DNA of 64,000 nucleotides from Neobacillus driksii. Its GTDB lineage: Bacteria > Bacillota > Bacilli > Bacillales > Cytobacillaceae. Both the position numbers and the translations under genes were made by a program. Location of the stretch: contig NZ_JACCBX010000001.1 of the NCBI RefSeq assembly GCF_013409995.1, positions 618,932 through 682,931 of the forward strand. Reading direction: 5' to 3'. Below the pieces are notes generated by a model, which did no database searches, had not been told where the DNA came from, and saw only the letters and a list, made by a program, of their open reading frames with translations. Shown piece after piece: positions 1-7,624 of this stretch; position 1 is the stretch's first letter, and every line of letters starts with the position of its first letter.

Positions 1-449
1 TAGTTAGTGAATTGGAGATTGATAAACCACCAGAAATGTTAGCTCAACAAATAAGTGTCAGTAGTATCGATGGATCACAGGTGGTCAATATTAGTGTATT
101 AGATAGTGATCCAGAAAAAGCAGCAGAAATTGCCAATACAACAGCAAAAGTATATAAAAATGAATTGCCAAATATAATTGGATTTAAACAAGTCAAGTTA
201 TTGAAATCCGCAAAAGCCAATCCCTATCCTATAAACTCTGACAAAAGTCGAACAATAATCATTTTTATAATTATTGGTATAACTCTTGGGATTGGAATGA
301 TTTATTTTCTATATATGTTAGATGATTCAATTGGCTCGAATGAAGACATTGAAAAAATATTAGGTTTTCCAGTTTTAGGTACAGTACCTAAAATGAATAA
401 AAGGAATATTAGACAAATTAATAATAAAATTAATGATTTAGAAATATGA
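1..449 (+). CDS. Wzz/YveK-type polysaccharide co-polymerase (EpsA-like), C-terminal part
   Basis: The frame is open from the left edge, so this is the 3' part of a longer gene whose start lies outside the window. The visible part has the periplasm-side sequence, then a basic 'DKSRT' segment, one strongly hydrophobic membrane span (about residues 83-103 counted from position 12) and a short cytoplasmic tail with 'GFPVLGTVPK'. That layout is typical of Wzz/CapA chain-length regulators that partner a separate BY-kinase in Firmicutes. The kinase gene starts two bases after this stop, so the two are translationally close. Role in chain-length control of the exopolysaccharide is inferred from family and position. 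Confidence 0.85.
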   Translation, partial: VSELEIDKPPEMLAQQISVSSIDGSQVVNISVLDSDPEKAAEIANTTAKVYKNELPNIIGFKQVKLLKSAKANPYPINSDKSRTIIIFIIIGITLGIGMIYFLYMLDDSIGSNEDIEKILGFPVLGTVPKMNKRNIRQINNKINDLEI

Positions 450-450
450 G

Positions 451-1116
451 GTGAAACGATTGGCTATCGGACAAAGAAAATCTATATCAACTGATAGAAA
501 GAAGAACTTAATTGCTCACTATAGCCCCGAGTCGCTTGTATCAAATCAGTTCCGCTCAATTAGGACAAATATTAACTTCCTAACTACAATCCAATCAATG
601 AGCACTTTATTAATTACTTCCCCTAATGATGGAGAAGGCAAATCAACAACAGCGGCAAATCTTGCGATTTCTATGTCTCAACAAAAGACTATACTTTTGA
701 TTGATGCTAATTTAAGAAAACCAACAGTTCATTTATCCTTTAAGATACCAAATACGATTGGCCTTACGTCTGTGCTGGCAAATTTGGAATCTTTAGATAA
801 TGCTATACACAAATCAGAAATTCCCCAATTAGATTTACTGCCAAGTGGGCCAGTATCACCTTTTCCCTCTGAACTTTTAGCGTCGAAAAGGTTAGAAAAT
901 TTACTTGAAATCATTTCTAAATCATATGATTATGTATTAATTGATTCTCCATCAATTTTGGGTGCAGTCGATACTAAAGTATTAGCAAATCGCTGCGATG
1001 GTGTAATTCTAGTCGCAAACTCTGGAAAAACAGGGCTAAAACAGACACTTGAAGCAAAAAAAGTTTTGGATTTTGCCAACTCTAATATTGTTGGTGTTAT
1101 TTTGAATGAAAGATAG
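451..1116 (+). CDS. epsB: BY-kinase (EpsB/CapB/CpsD family tyrosine kinase)
   Basis: A 221-aa cytoplasmic P-loop protein starting with GTG. It has the three motifs of bacterial tyrosine kinases: Walker A 'SPNDGEGKSTTAANLA' (about residue 55), Walker A' 'ILLIDANLRKP' and Walker B 'YDYVLIDSP'. The family autophosphorylates a C-terminal tyrosine cluster and works with the membrane adaptor encoded just upstream. Oddly, this protein ends 'GVILNER' with no tyrosine cluster. A +2 frame after the stop gives only 'MKDSFFM'. It may be a naturally short kinase or a gene that lost its tail by a small indel. It lies just before the EAR RNA, the position epsB has in B. subtilis. Confidence 0.85.
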   Translation: MKRLAIGQRKSISTDRKKNLIAHYSPESLVSNQFRSIRTNINFLTTIQSMSTLLITSPNDGEGKSTTAANLAISMSQQKTILLIDANLRKPTVHLSFKIPNTIGLTSVLANLESLDNAIHKSEIPQLDLLPSGPVSPFPSELLASKRLENLLEIISKSYDYVLIDSPSILGAVDTKVLANRCDGVILVANSGKTGLKQTLEAKKVLDFANSNIVGVILNER

Positions 1117-1194
1117 TTTTTTTATGTAATAATGTTCGTTATAGAGAATATCTGACATATATATTAAGAATTGATAATCAATTTAACTTTGGTG

Positions 1195-1305
1195 ATGTCT
1201 CCTAACCGATATAAATGGAGGCACTCGGTCATACTGTGGGTTGAGATATACCTTAGACGCTAGTCGTCGAGAGTATGATGTGAGGCGGGGTTAAATGCCC
1301 CATAT
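1195..1305 (+). ncRNA. EAR (epsC) processive-antitermination RNA element
   Basis: The 370-base gap between the EpsB-like and EpsC-like genes holds a GC-richer, structured block in otherwise AT-rich DNA. Visible pairings are TCATACT (1229-1235) with AGTATGA (1272-1278), GACG/CGTC (1256-1259 with 1265-1268, loop CTAGT) and GGGG/CCCC (1287-1290 with 1298-1301). In B. subtilis the EAR element sits between epsB and epsC and lets RNA polymerase read through terminators along the long eps operon. Position and structure fit. The exact boundaries are approximate and need a covariance-model search (Rfam epsC family). Confidence 0.75.
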
Positions 1306-1311
1306 TTATAT

Positions 1312-1362
1312 AAAGATCCTTAATTATGTGTTTTTTATCTAGAACATATAATTAAGATCTTT
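1312..1362 (+). terminator. Long inverted repeat between EAR and epsC-like gene
   Basis: The left arm 1312-1330 and right arm 1345-1362 pair over about 18 bp with one bulged C and one G-U, around a loop rich in T. There is no clear T-run after the stem, so it is either a weak or bidirectional terminator or an RNA stability element. It lies just after the EAR RNA, so an attenuation site that EAR overcomes is a reasonable inference. Confidence 0.4.
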
Positions 1363-1485
1363 ACATAAATAAAGGGGATGAAATGGAATGCAATAATAAT
1401 TAGAGTTTTTGGAATTGACAGGAGCAAATAATACGTCCTGAGGTTAACTAGAAAGTAGTACAAACTATTAAATAAGGAGGTACCT

Positions 1486-3312
1486 ATGTCCTATAGCCAG
1501 AGGTTATCGTTATTTATCATTATTGATTCAGGTTTTATCCTTACAGCAATATTTTTAAGTCGTTTTCTTGTTAGTTCAAATTTAAATACTATTACAAACC
1601 CAATGTTTGTGTGTGTGATGGCTCTTCTTTTAAGTCACCATTTTTTGTCATTTAAATTCAAACTTTACAAAAAATTATGGGAGTACGCGAGTATCGGGGA
1701 ACTCCTTATTATTTTTAAAATTGTCACCATCTCGATTTTTTTTACGGCTGTGGTGCAGTTTTTGATATTAGATGAAATTGCCTTCAAGTTGCTTTCGGTT
1801 ACATGGTCTTTACATCTTTTATTAATTGGCGGGTCTAGGTTTTGTTGGCGAATCTTAAGAGATTCCTATTTTTATAAAGAAAGTAATAAAAAGAGAACCC
1901 TTATTATTGGGGCAGGTTCCGCAGGGACAATGGTCGTAAGGCAACTTTTAAAGAATAAAGAGGCAGACTTAGTTCCTGTTGGATTTATTGATGACGATTT
2001 TCGTAAACATAATTTTGAAATTCTTGGCCTACCTGTCATGGGTGGAGTTAGGGACATTGAAAGGCTAGTTTACGATATAAATATCGATAACATAGTGATT
2101 GCAATACCATCTTTAAGTAAAAAGGAATTAAATATTATTTTTAATGAATGTGCTAAAACAAATGCTAGAACTCAAATTCTTCCAATGATAGAGGATATCA
2201 TGACTGGAAAAGTTGGTGTTAATCAATTTCGTGATGTTCAGGTTGAGGACTTATTAGGAAGAGAACAGGTTATTTTAGATATGGATTCAATTTCTGAAGA
2301 AATTACGAATAAGGTGGTTCTAGTTACAGGAGCTGGAGGATCAATTGGCTCAGAAATATGTCGTCAAATATCGAACTTTAATCCCAAAATACTTGTTTTA
2401 CTAGGTCACGGCGAAAATAGTATTTATTCCATAGAGGCAGAGTTGTTAGGGAAATTTGGATCCAGCAATATAGAATTTATAACGGAGATCGCAGATATTC
2501 AAGATGCTAAGAAAATGATGATAGTTATGGGCAAATACAGTCCTGACGTGGTTTATCATGCTGCAGCCCATAAACACGTTCCATTAATGGAGAGAAATCC
2601 CGAAGAAGCCATAAAAAATAATGTTATTGGAACCATGAATATTGCGAAAGCAGCCAGTTGGTATGGAGTAAAAACTTTTGTGATGATCTCATCTGATAAA
2701 GCAGTAAATCCAACAAGTGTTATGGGAGCAACAAAAAGACTTGGAGAAATGATGATACAACATTATAACAAAGAAAGTAACACTAAATTTGTAGCAGTTC
2801 GGTTCGGAAATGTACTAGGCAGTCGTGGCAGTGTAATTCCACTATTTAAAAAACAAATTGAAAAAGGTGGCCCTGTTACAGTTACAGATCCAGAAATGGT
2901 TCGTTATTTCATGACTATTCCGGAAGCTTCCAGACTAGTCATACAAGCAGGTGCATTGGCAAAGGGAGGTGGGATTTTTGTTTTAGATATGGGTGAACCA
3001 GTGAAAATTGTCGATCTAGCTAAGAATCTTATCAAATTATCTGGTTTTTCGGTAGAGGAAATTGGAATTGATTATACAGGAATTAGACCAGGAGAAAAAT
3101 TGTTTGAAGAATTATTAAGGGATGATGAAGTAAATGAAATGCAAATCTATCCTAAGATTTATATAGGTAAAACTTCTGTACTGTCAATTAAAGAAATTGA
3201 GGAAATCTTATTAAGCTTCGAAGATATGGATAAAGATGAATTGAGAGAAAAGATTTTAAATCTAGCTAATAATATACCTATTCATAAAGAAGTTATGCCG
3301 GTTTCTAGTTAA
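1486..3312 (+). CDS. epsC: CapD/EpsC-like nucleotide-sugar 4,6-dehydratase, membrane-anchored
   Basis: A 608-aa protein with four hydrophobic spans in the first ~120 residues, a first Rossmann-like domain ('IIGAGSAGTMVVRQL', about residue 143) and a catalytic SDR domain starting 'VLVTGAGGSIGSEICRQ' (about residue 279). The active-site region reads 'SSDKAVNPTSVMGATKR', with Met in place of the usual Tyr of YxxxK, as in long-form CapD/EpsC dehydratases. The expected reaction is conversion of UDP-GlcNAc to a 4-keto-6-deoxy sugar, the first step toward a diamino or deoxy sugar. It has a good AGGAGG RBS before 1486 and directly follows the EAR leader, as epsC does in B. subtilis. Confidence 0.9.
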   Translation: MSYSQRLSLFIIIDSGFILTAIFLSRFLVSSNLNTITNPMFVCVMALLLSHHFLSFKFKLYKKLWEYASIGELLIIFKIVTISIFFTAVVQFLILDEIAFKLLSVTWSLHLLLIGGSRFCWRILRDSYFYKESNKKRTLIIGAGSAGTMVVRQLLKNKEADLVPVGFIDDDFRKHNFEILGLPVMGGVRDIERLVYDINIDNIVIAIPSLSKKELNIIFNECAKTNARTQILPMIEDIMTGKVGVNQFRDVQVEDLLGREQVILDMDSISEEITNKVVLVTGAGGSIGSEICRQISNFNPKILVLLGHGENSIYSIEAELLGKFGSSNIEFITEIADIQDAKKMMIVMGKYSPDVVYHAAAHKHVPLMERNPEEAIKNNVIGTMNIAKAASWYGVKTFVMISSDKAVNPTSVMGATKRLGEMMIQHYNKESNTKFVAVRFGNVLGSRGSVIPLFKKQIEKGGPVTVTDPEMVRYFMTIPEASRLVIQAGALAKGGGIFVLDMGEPVKIVDLAKNLIKLSGFSVEEIGIDYTGIRPGEKLFEELLRDDEVNEMQIYPKIYIGKTSVLSIKEIEEILLSFEDMDKDELREKILNLANNIPIHKEVMPVSS

Positions 3313-3370
3313 AATAGTTTCGGTGATAGGTGAAAAAATTTTCAACTTCGTAAAAGGTGATGAAGGACTT

Positions 3371-3514
3371 ATGGATAAATGTGAGATAACTAACGAGCAA
3401 TTTAAGAAATTGGTGGAGGATATCTACACAATTGGTCATGATACAGAAACAATAGTAATTAGTGATTTTTTAAAGGTAGTAGAAAAAAAGATTCTTTCTT
3501 TGATTGGTAAATAA
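3371..3514 (+). CDS. Small unknown protein upstream of sinR-like gene
   Basis: A 47-aa acidic and hydrophobic protein. An alternative GTG at 3323 would add 16 residues, but the ATG at 3371 has a better RBS (AAGGTGAT about 10 bases upstream). I do not recognise a family. It has no signal peptide or cysteines and looks helical. It lacks the EW-ELI pattern of SinI, so I do not call it an antirepressor, although its position directly before a SinR-like gene makes a small partner protein conceivable. Confidence 0.5.
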   Translation: MDKCEITNEQFKKLVEDIYTIGHDTETIVISDFLKVVEKKILSLIGK

Positions 3515-3564
3515 ACTGTAAAGAGAACTGCCCATCCAAATTAAAGTATAAATGAGGTAAAAGG

Positions 3565-3900
3565 ATGATCGGAAATAATATATATAAACTTCGAAAAAAA
3601 AGGGGACTTTCACTTTCTGAATTATCAGAGAGGTCTAGAGTTTCTAAATCATACTTAAGTAATATTGAAAGAAATTTAAATCAAAATCCATCTGTCCAAA
3701 TATTGGATAGGATATCAGCTGTTCTTGAGGTAGAACTTAAAGATTTAATAAGAATAGACGGGAAACAGGGGACCAACTTACAAATTGATAATGAATGGAT
3801 TGAACTTATTAAAGAACTAGAGTCATCAGGTATTCATAAGGATAAAATAAAAGAATATAAAACCCTAATAGAATTTATCAAGTGGCAAGAAAAGAATTAA
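3565..3900 (+). CDS. sinR: SinR-family HTH transcriptional regulator
   Basis: A 111-aa protein. Residues 1-62 form an XRE helix-turn-helix very close in pattern to SinR and SlrR ('LSELSERSRVSKSYLSNIE', 'NPSVQILDRISAVL'). The C-terminal half ('NEWIELIKELESSGI', then 'IEFIKWQ') matches the SinR helical domain that both dimerises and binds SinI. In B. subtilis SinR represses eps and tapA and is encoded elsewhere with sinI. Here the gene lies inside the eps operon, so it probably adjusts its own operon. A candidate SinI partner is at 36121. It could instead be an SlrR-like paralogue, and whether another sinR exists in this genome cannot be seen. Confidence 0.85.
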   Translation: MIGNNIYKLRKKRGLSLSELSERSRVSKSYLSNIERNLNQNPSVQILDRISAVLEVELKDLIRIDGKQGTNLQIDNEWIELIKELESSGIHKDKIKEYKTLIEFIKWQEKN

Positions 3901-4121
3901 ATGTTGTTGGTTATATGAATTAGGGGGAAGATAGTTGGTAAAAGTTTGAAAAGCAATAATACCTGCCTCTGTACTAGGGACTAGATTTTTGCATGTGACA
4001 AAAGCAATGCCAAAGGAAACCGGTAGAGGGAAAACAGCAATTTGAGGTAGCTTCTAGTTTTTCAAAAGATAGAACAAAATAAGGAGTGATTGTTAAGTTT
4101 TGTTAATTAGGTGGGGTTTAG

Positions 4122-4859
4122 ATGAGTGAAAAAATTAAACCATTCCAGGTTCAACACGAATCATTTAATTATGACTTAACGCGACTTGAAAAAAAGGTGA
4201 ATGGAATTTACAACAAATTTTTAAAAAGAATAATAGGGTTAATTCTAGCATTGTTTATTTTTGTAGTATTGCTCCCTTTTTTTATTGCTGTATCAATTGC
4301 AATTATCATTGATTCTGGATTTCCTATTTTTTACAGAGGTGAAAGAGGCGGTTTGAATGGCCGTACCTTTAAAATTTATAAATTTAGGACTATGGTTAAG
4401 AACGCTGACAAAATTGGTGGAGGCACCACTGCTTTAAATGATAGTCGGATAACCAAGGTAGGGCATATTTTAAGAAAAACAAAACTTGATGAATTTCCTC
4501 AAATTTTCAATATTTTAAAAGGGGAAATGTGTTTTATCGGACCGCGGCCAGAATTAATTCGGTATACCTCACAGTATGATGGGGCTGAAGAATATATTTT
4601 AAAAGTTCGACCAGGAATTACAGATATAAGTTCAATTGAATTCATTAACCTTGATGAAGTGGTTGGATCGCAAAACGCAGATGAAATGTATGAAAAATAT
4701 GTATTGAAGAGAAAAAATCATCTGAGAATTAAATATGCTGAGAAAATATCATTACTTTTAGATATTAAACTATTTTATTTAACTGTTATTAGAACGGCTA
4801 ATAAAATGTTGAAGGTCATATTAAAGACGGAGGTAAAAGGTGGAAAAGGTGCTGCTTAG
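4122..4859 (+). CDS. Undecaprenyl-phosphate sugar phosphotransferase (priming transferase)
   Basis: A 245-aa bacterial sugar transferase (EpsL/PglC/WbaP C-terminal type). One long hydrophobic helix (about residues 36-60) precedes the catalytic domain with 'FKIYKFRTMV', 'LRKTKLDEFPQIFNILKGEM' and 'FIGPRPELIRY', including the conserved D-E and PRPE residues. It transfers a sugar-1-phosphate to undecaprenyl phosphate and starts repeat-unit assembly on the inner face of the membrane. It follows a 220-base gap after the SinR-like gene in which I see no gene, and overlaps the next gene by 20 bases. Confidence 0.92.
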   Translation: MSEKIKPFQVQHESFNYDLTRLEKKVNGIYNKFLKRIIGLILALFIFVVLLPFFIAVSIAIIIDSGFPIFYRGERGGLNGRTFKIYKFRTMVKNADKIGGGTTALNDSRITKVGHILRKTKLDEFPQIFNILKGEMCFIGPRPELIRYTSQYDGAEEYILKVRPGITDISSIEFINLDEVVGSQNADEMYEKYVLKRKNHLRIKYAEKISLLLDIKLFYLTVIRTANKMLKVILKTEVKGGKGAA

Positions 4860-5790
4860 GAATTCAGATTTAAATGTTTCCAGATTATGTTTTGGCGGAT
4901 GCCCTATGGGGGGCTACGGGTGGGGAGAGGTTTCCAAAAGTGAATTAATCAATGCGGTTAACCAAGCATTAGATCTTGGTGTGAATTTTTTTGACACAGC
5001 AGATGTATATGGTTTAGGTGAAGGGGAACAAACGCTTGGAAAAGCATTAGGTAAACATAGAAATAGGGCTATAATAGCGACTAAATTTGGAGTTAGAGTA
5101 AAAGATGGAAGAACATACTATGATAATTCACCTGAGTGGATTAATTTAGCTGTGAGAGAGAGTCTTAAAAGATTAGGAACTGATTATATTGATCTGTATC
5201 AGTTGCATTATCGTGATAGTAAAACCCCTATTAGCGAAGTTATTAGAGTACTAGAATCATTAAAAGAACAGGGGCTAATTAGGCAATACGGACTTTCAAA
5301 TATAACAAAAGGTGACGTTAACGAACTTAAGCAACATATTGGAAAATTTGTAAGTTTTCAAGATGAATATAGTTTGGCGACTAGGATAAATGAGAGAGAC
5401 ATGTTTAAATTAGCACAAAAATTAGAACTCACACCAATTACATGGGGGAGCTTAGGTCAAGGAATATTAACAGGTAAATATGATCAGGATATTAAATTTG
5501 GTCCAAATGATAGAAGATCCAGGGATATTTATATAAACTTTCATGGTGAAAAATTAAAAAACAATCTTAAAATTGTTGAAGAAATAAAAAAAATATCGAG
5601 TGAAATTGGAAAACCGATTCCAGCTATAGCGATTCGATGGATATTAGATTACATACCTAATTCAGTGGTAATAACCGGTATTAAAAATAAAAAACAACTT
5701 GAATCTAATGCTAATGCTTTAGGTTGGGAATTAAGCAAAGAATATATAGAAAGTCTCGATAAAATTTCAAAAGAGGTAGTATTAATATGA
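4840..5790 (+). CDS. Aldo/keto reductase
   Basis: A 316-aa TIM-barrel oxidoreductase starting with GTG behind a GGAGG RBS. The family signatures are present: 'GVNFFDTADVYGLGEGEQ' (Asp and Tyr of the catalytic tetrad), 'KFGVR', 'LGTDYIDLYQLHY' (catalytic His) and 'QEGLIRQYGLSN'-like sequence. It is NADPH-dependent by family. It overlaps the gene before it by 20 bases and the transketolase subunit after it by 4 bases (ATGA), so the three are co-translated. The tight coupling suggests that reductase and transketolase act in one dedicated sugar pathway for this polysaccharide. The substrate is unknown. Confidence 0.85.
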   Translation: MEKVLLRNSDLNVSRLCFGGCPMGGYGWGEVSKSELINAVNQALDLGVNFFDTADVYGLGEGEQTLGKALGKHRNRAIIATKFGVRVKDGRTYYDNSPEWINLAVRESLKRLGTDYIDLYQLHYRDSKTPISEVIRVLESLKEQGLIRQYGLSNITKGDVNELKQHIGKFVSFQDEYSLATRINERDMFKLAQKLELTPITWGSLGQGILTGKYDQDIKFGPNDRRSRDIYINFHGEKLKNNLKIVEEIKKISSEIGKPIPAIAIRWILDYIPNSVVITGIKNKKQLESNANALGWELSKEYIESLDKISKEVVLI

Positions 5791-6623
5791 ATAGTGAAGA
5801 ATTAGCCTGGAAAATAAAAAGACATGGTGTGGATATGACCCATATATCAAAAGGGTCCCATATTGGCGCAATCCTATCAGTCGCAGACATAATAGCTGTA
5901 TTGTATTCCGACATTCTTAATTATGATCCTAAAAATCCTAATGATGACAAACGAGATCGTGTCATACTAAGTAAAGGCCACGCAGGGGCTGCTTTATATG
6001 CAGCATTAGCTGAATGTGGCTTTTTTGATGTTGCAGAACTAAAGACACATTATGCGAATGGTAGTAGATTATCGGGGCATATCTCTCATAAGGGTGTACC
6101 TGGTGTAGAGTTTTCAACAGGATCATTGGGACATGGGTTATCAGTGGGAGCTGGAATGGCACTAGCTGCAAAAAAAGACAATAAAGCACACAGGGTTTAT
6201 GTTATTTTGGGTGATGGCGAATGTGACGAAGGTTCTATCTGGGAAGCAGCACTTTTCGCAAACCACTTCAAATTATTCAATTTAACTGTAATCATAGATC
6301 ATAATAAAATGCAGAGCCTTACCTTTTGCGAGGATACTATTTCAAAGAGCCCTTTTGCAGACAAGTGGCGTGCTTTCGGTTGGAATGTAATTGAAGTTGA
6401 TGGACATAACCATAGCAGTTTAAAAGAATCTCTTCAAATAAATAGTCAAAATAAAAAAGAACAAGAAGCTCCAACTTGTATTATTGCTCATACTATTAAA
6501 GGCAAAGGAATTTCTTTTATGGAAAATAATATACTTTGGCATTATAGAACACCGCAGGGCGAAGAATATGAGGCTGCACTTAGAGAATTGGAGGCAATTA
6601 AGCCATGCGAGATACTTTCATAA
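5787..6623 (+). CDS. Transketolase, N-terminal (ThDP pyrophosphate-binding) subunit
   Basis: A 278-aa half-transketolase. It shows 'ILSKGHAGAALYAAL', 'GSLGHGLSVGAGMA' and the ThDP motif 'GDGECDEGSIWEAALFA' followed about 28 residues later by 'IDHNKMQ'. Split transketolases occur in many Firmicutes and act as heterotetramers with the next gene product. It overlaps the C-terminal subunit by 19 bases. It is not the housekeeping full-length Tkt, and its place in an eps operon argues for a specialised ketol transfer during sugar-nucleotide synthesis. Confidence 0.9.
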   Translation: MNSEELAWKIKRHGVDMTHISKGSHIGAILSVADIIAVLYSDILNYDPKNPNDDKRDRVILSKGHAGAALYAALAECGFFDVAELKTHYANGSRLSGHISHKGVPGVEFSTGSLGHGLSVGAGMALAAKKDNKAHRVYVILGDGECDEGSIWEAALFANHFKLFNLTVIIDHNKMQSLTFCEDTISKSPFADKWRAFGWNVIEVDGHNHSSLKESLQINSQNKKEQEAPTCIIAHTIKGKGISFMENNILWHYRTPQGEEYEAALRELEAIKPCEILS

Positions 6624-7624
6624 GAATCTTAGAAGATATAGCAAAAGAAGATCAAAATCTAATATTAATAACCGGTGACCTAGGATTTGGAGTTTTAAAG
6701 AATTACTGGGATACTTATCCGGAACAATTTATTAATGCAGGAATTGCAGAACAAAATATGACTGGTCTAGCAGCTGGAATGGCAATTGAAGGAAAAACGG
6801 TCTTTACGTACTCTATTGGAAATTTTCCTACAATAAGATGCCTCGAACAAATAAGAAATGATGCAGCTTATCATAATGCCAACGTAAAAGTTGTAGCAGT
6901 AGGAGGAGGATTTGCATACGGTTCACTTGGTATGAGTCATCATGCTACAGAGGATATTGCAATTATGAGAGCTTTACCTAATGTTACAGTCTTGGCACCC
7001 GGGGATATCAAAGAAACTGAAGAAGCTGTAAAAGCAATATACAAATGGCCTGGTACATGTTATTTACGTTTAGGTCGTGGGGGCGGAAAGCCAATTCATG
7101 AAGGAGCTATAGATTTTAAAATAGGGAAAGCTATTAAATTGTTAGAAGGAGAAACTGTTGCCATATTTTCAACTGGTGAAATCTTAGAAGAGGCAAAAAA
7201 AGGTGCAACTTTATTAAATAATATGGGAGTTAGTACAGGATTATTTAGTTTTCCAACTGTAAAACCAATAGATTATGAAACTATAATTCAATCTGCAAAT
7301 AATGTAGATTTAATTATTACTGTTGAAGAACATAACATTATTGGAGGATTTGGAAGTGCTGTTGCTGAGGTATTAGCAGGTGTTCAAGGAAACCACGCAC
7401 AACTAATAAGAATTGGGTTGGATGATAAATACTCTTCAATTGTTGGATCCCAAGAATATTTAAGAGATTGTTACGGTATTTCAGCTCAACAAATAGTTGA
7501 TAAGGTAATTAATACTTTAAAAAGTAGGTATTCAATCAATGGAACGAAAGAAGATATGCATTATTACAACGGTATCTTTAACCATGAATCAATTTGTGAT
7601 CTGGAGCCTAGAGGAACTAAATAA
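6605..7624 (+). CDS. Transketolase, C-terminal (pyrimidine-binding) subunit
   Basis: A 339-aa partner of the preceding subunit, with 'ELILITGDLGF'-like start, 'FINAGIAEQNMTGLAAGMA' (catalytic Glu of the aminopyrimidine site), 'GMSHHATEDIAIMRALPN' and a C-terminal domain ending near 'VDKVINTLK'. The last ~28 residues are not typical of the family, and this tail overlaps the next gene by 86 bases in another frame. The stop was therefore probably displaced by a frameshift or loss of the original stop codon. Activity need not be lost because the core domains are complete. Confidence 0.9.
   Translation: MRDTFIRILEDIAKEDQNLILITGDLGFGVLKNYWDTYPEQFINAGIAEQNMTGLAAGMAIEGKTVFTYSIGNFPTIRCLEQIRNDAAYHNANVKVVAVGGGFAYGSLGMSHHATEDIAIMRALPNVTVLAPGDIKETEEAVKAIYKWPGTCYLRLGRGGGKPIHEGAIDFKIGKAIKLLEGETVAIFSTGEILEEAKKGATLLNNMGVSTGLFSFPTVKPIDYETIIQSANNVDLIITVEEHNIIGGFGSAVAEVLAGVQGNHAQLIRIGLDDKYSSIVGSQEYLRDCYGISAQQIVDKVINTLKSRYSINGTKEDMHYYNGIFNHESICDLEPRGTK

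Noticed and set aside
3371..3514. The small gene before sinR as a SinI homologue
   Set aside because: It lacks the EW-EL-x-EA and following hook pattern, which the peptide at 36121 has.
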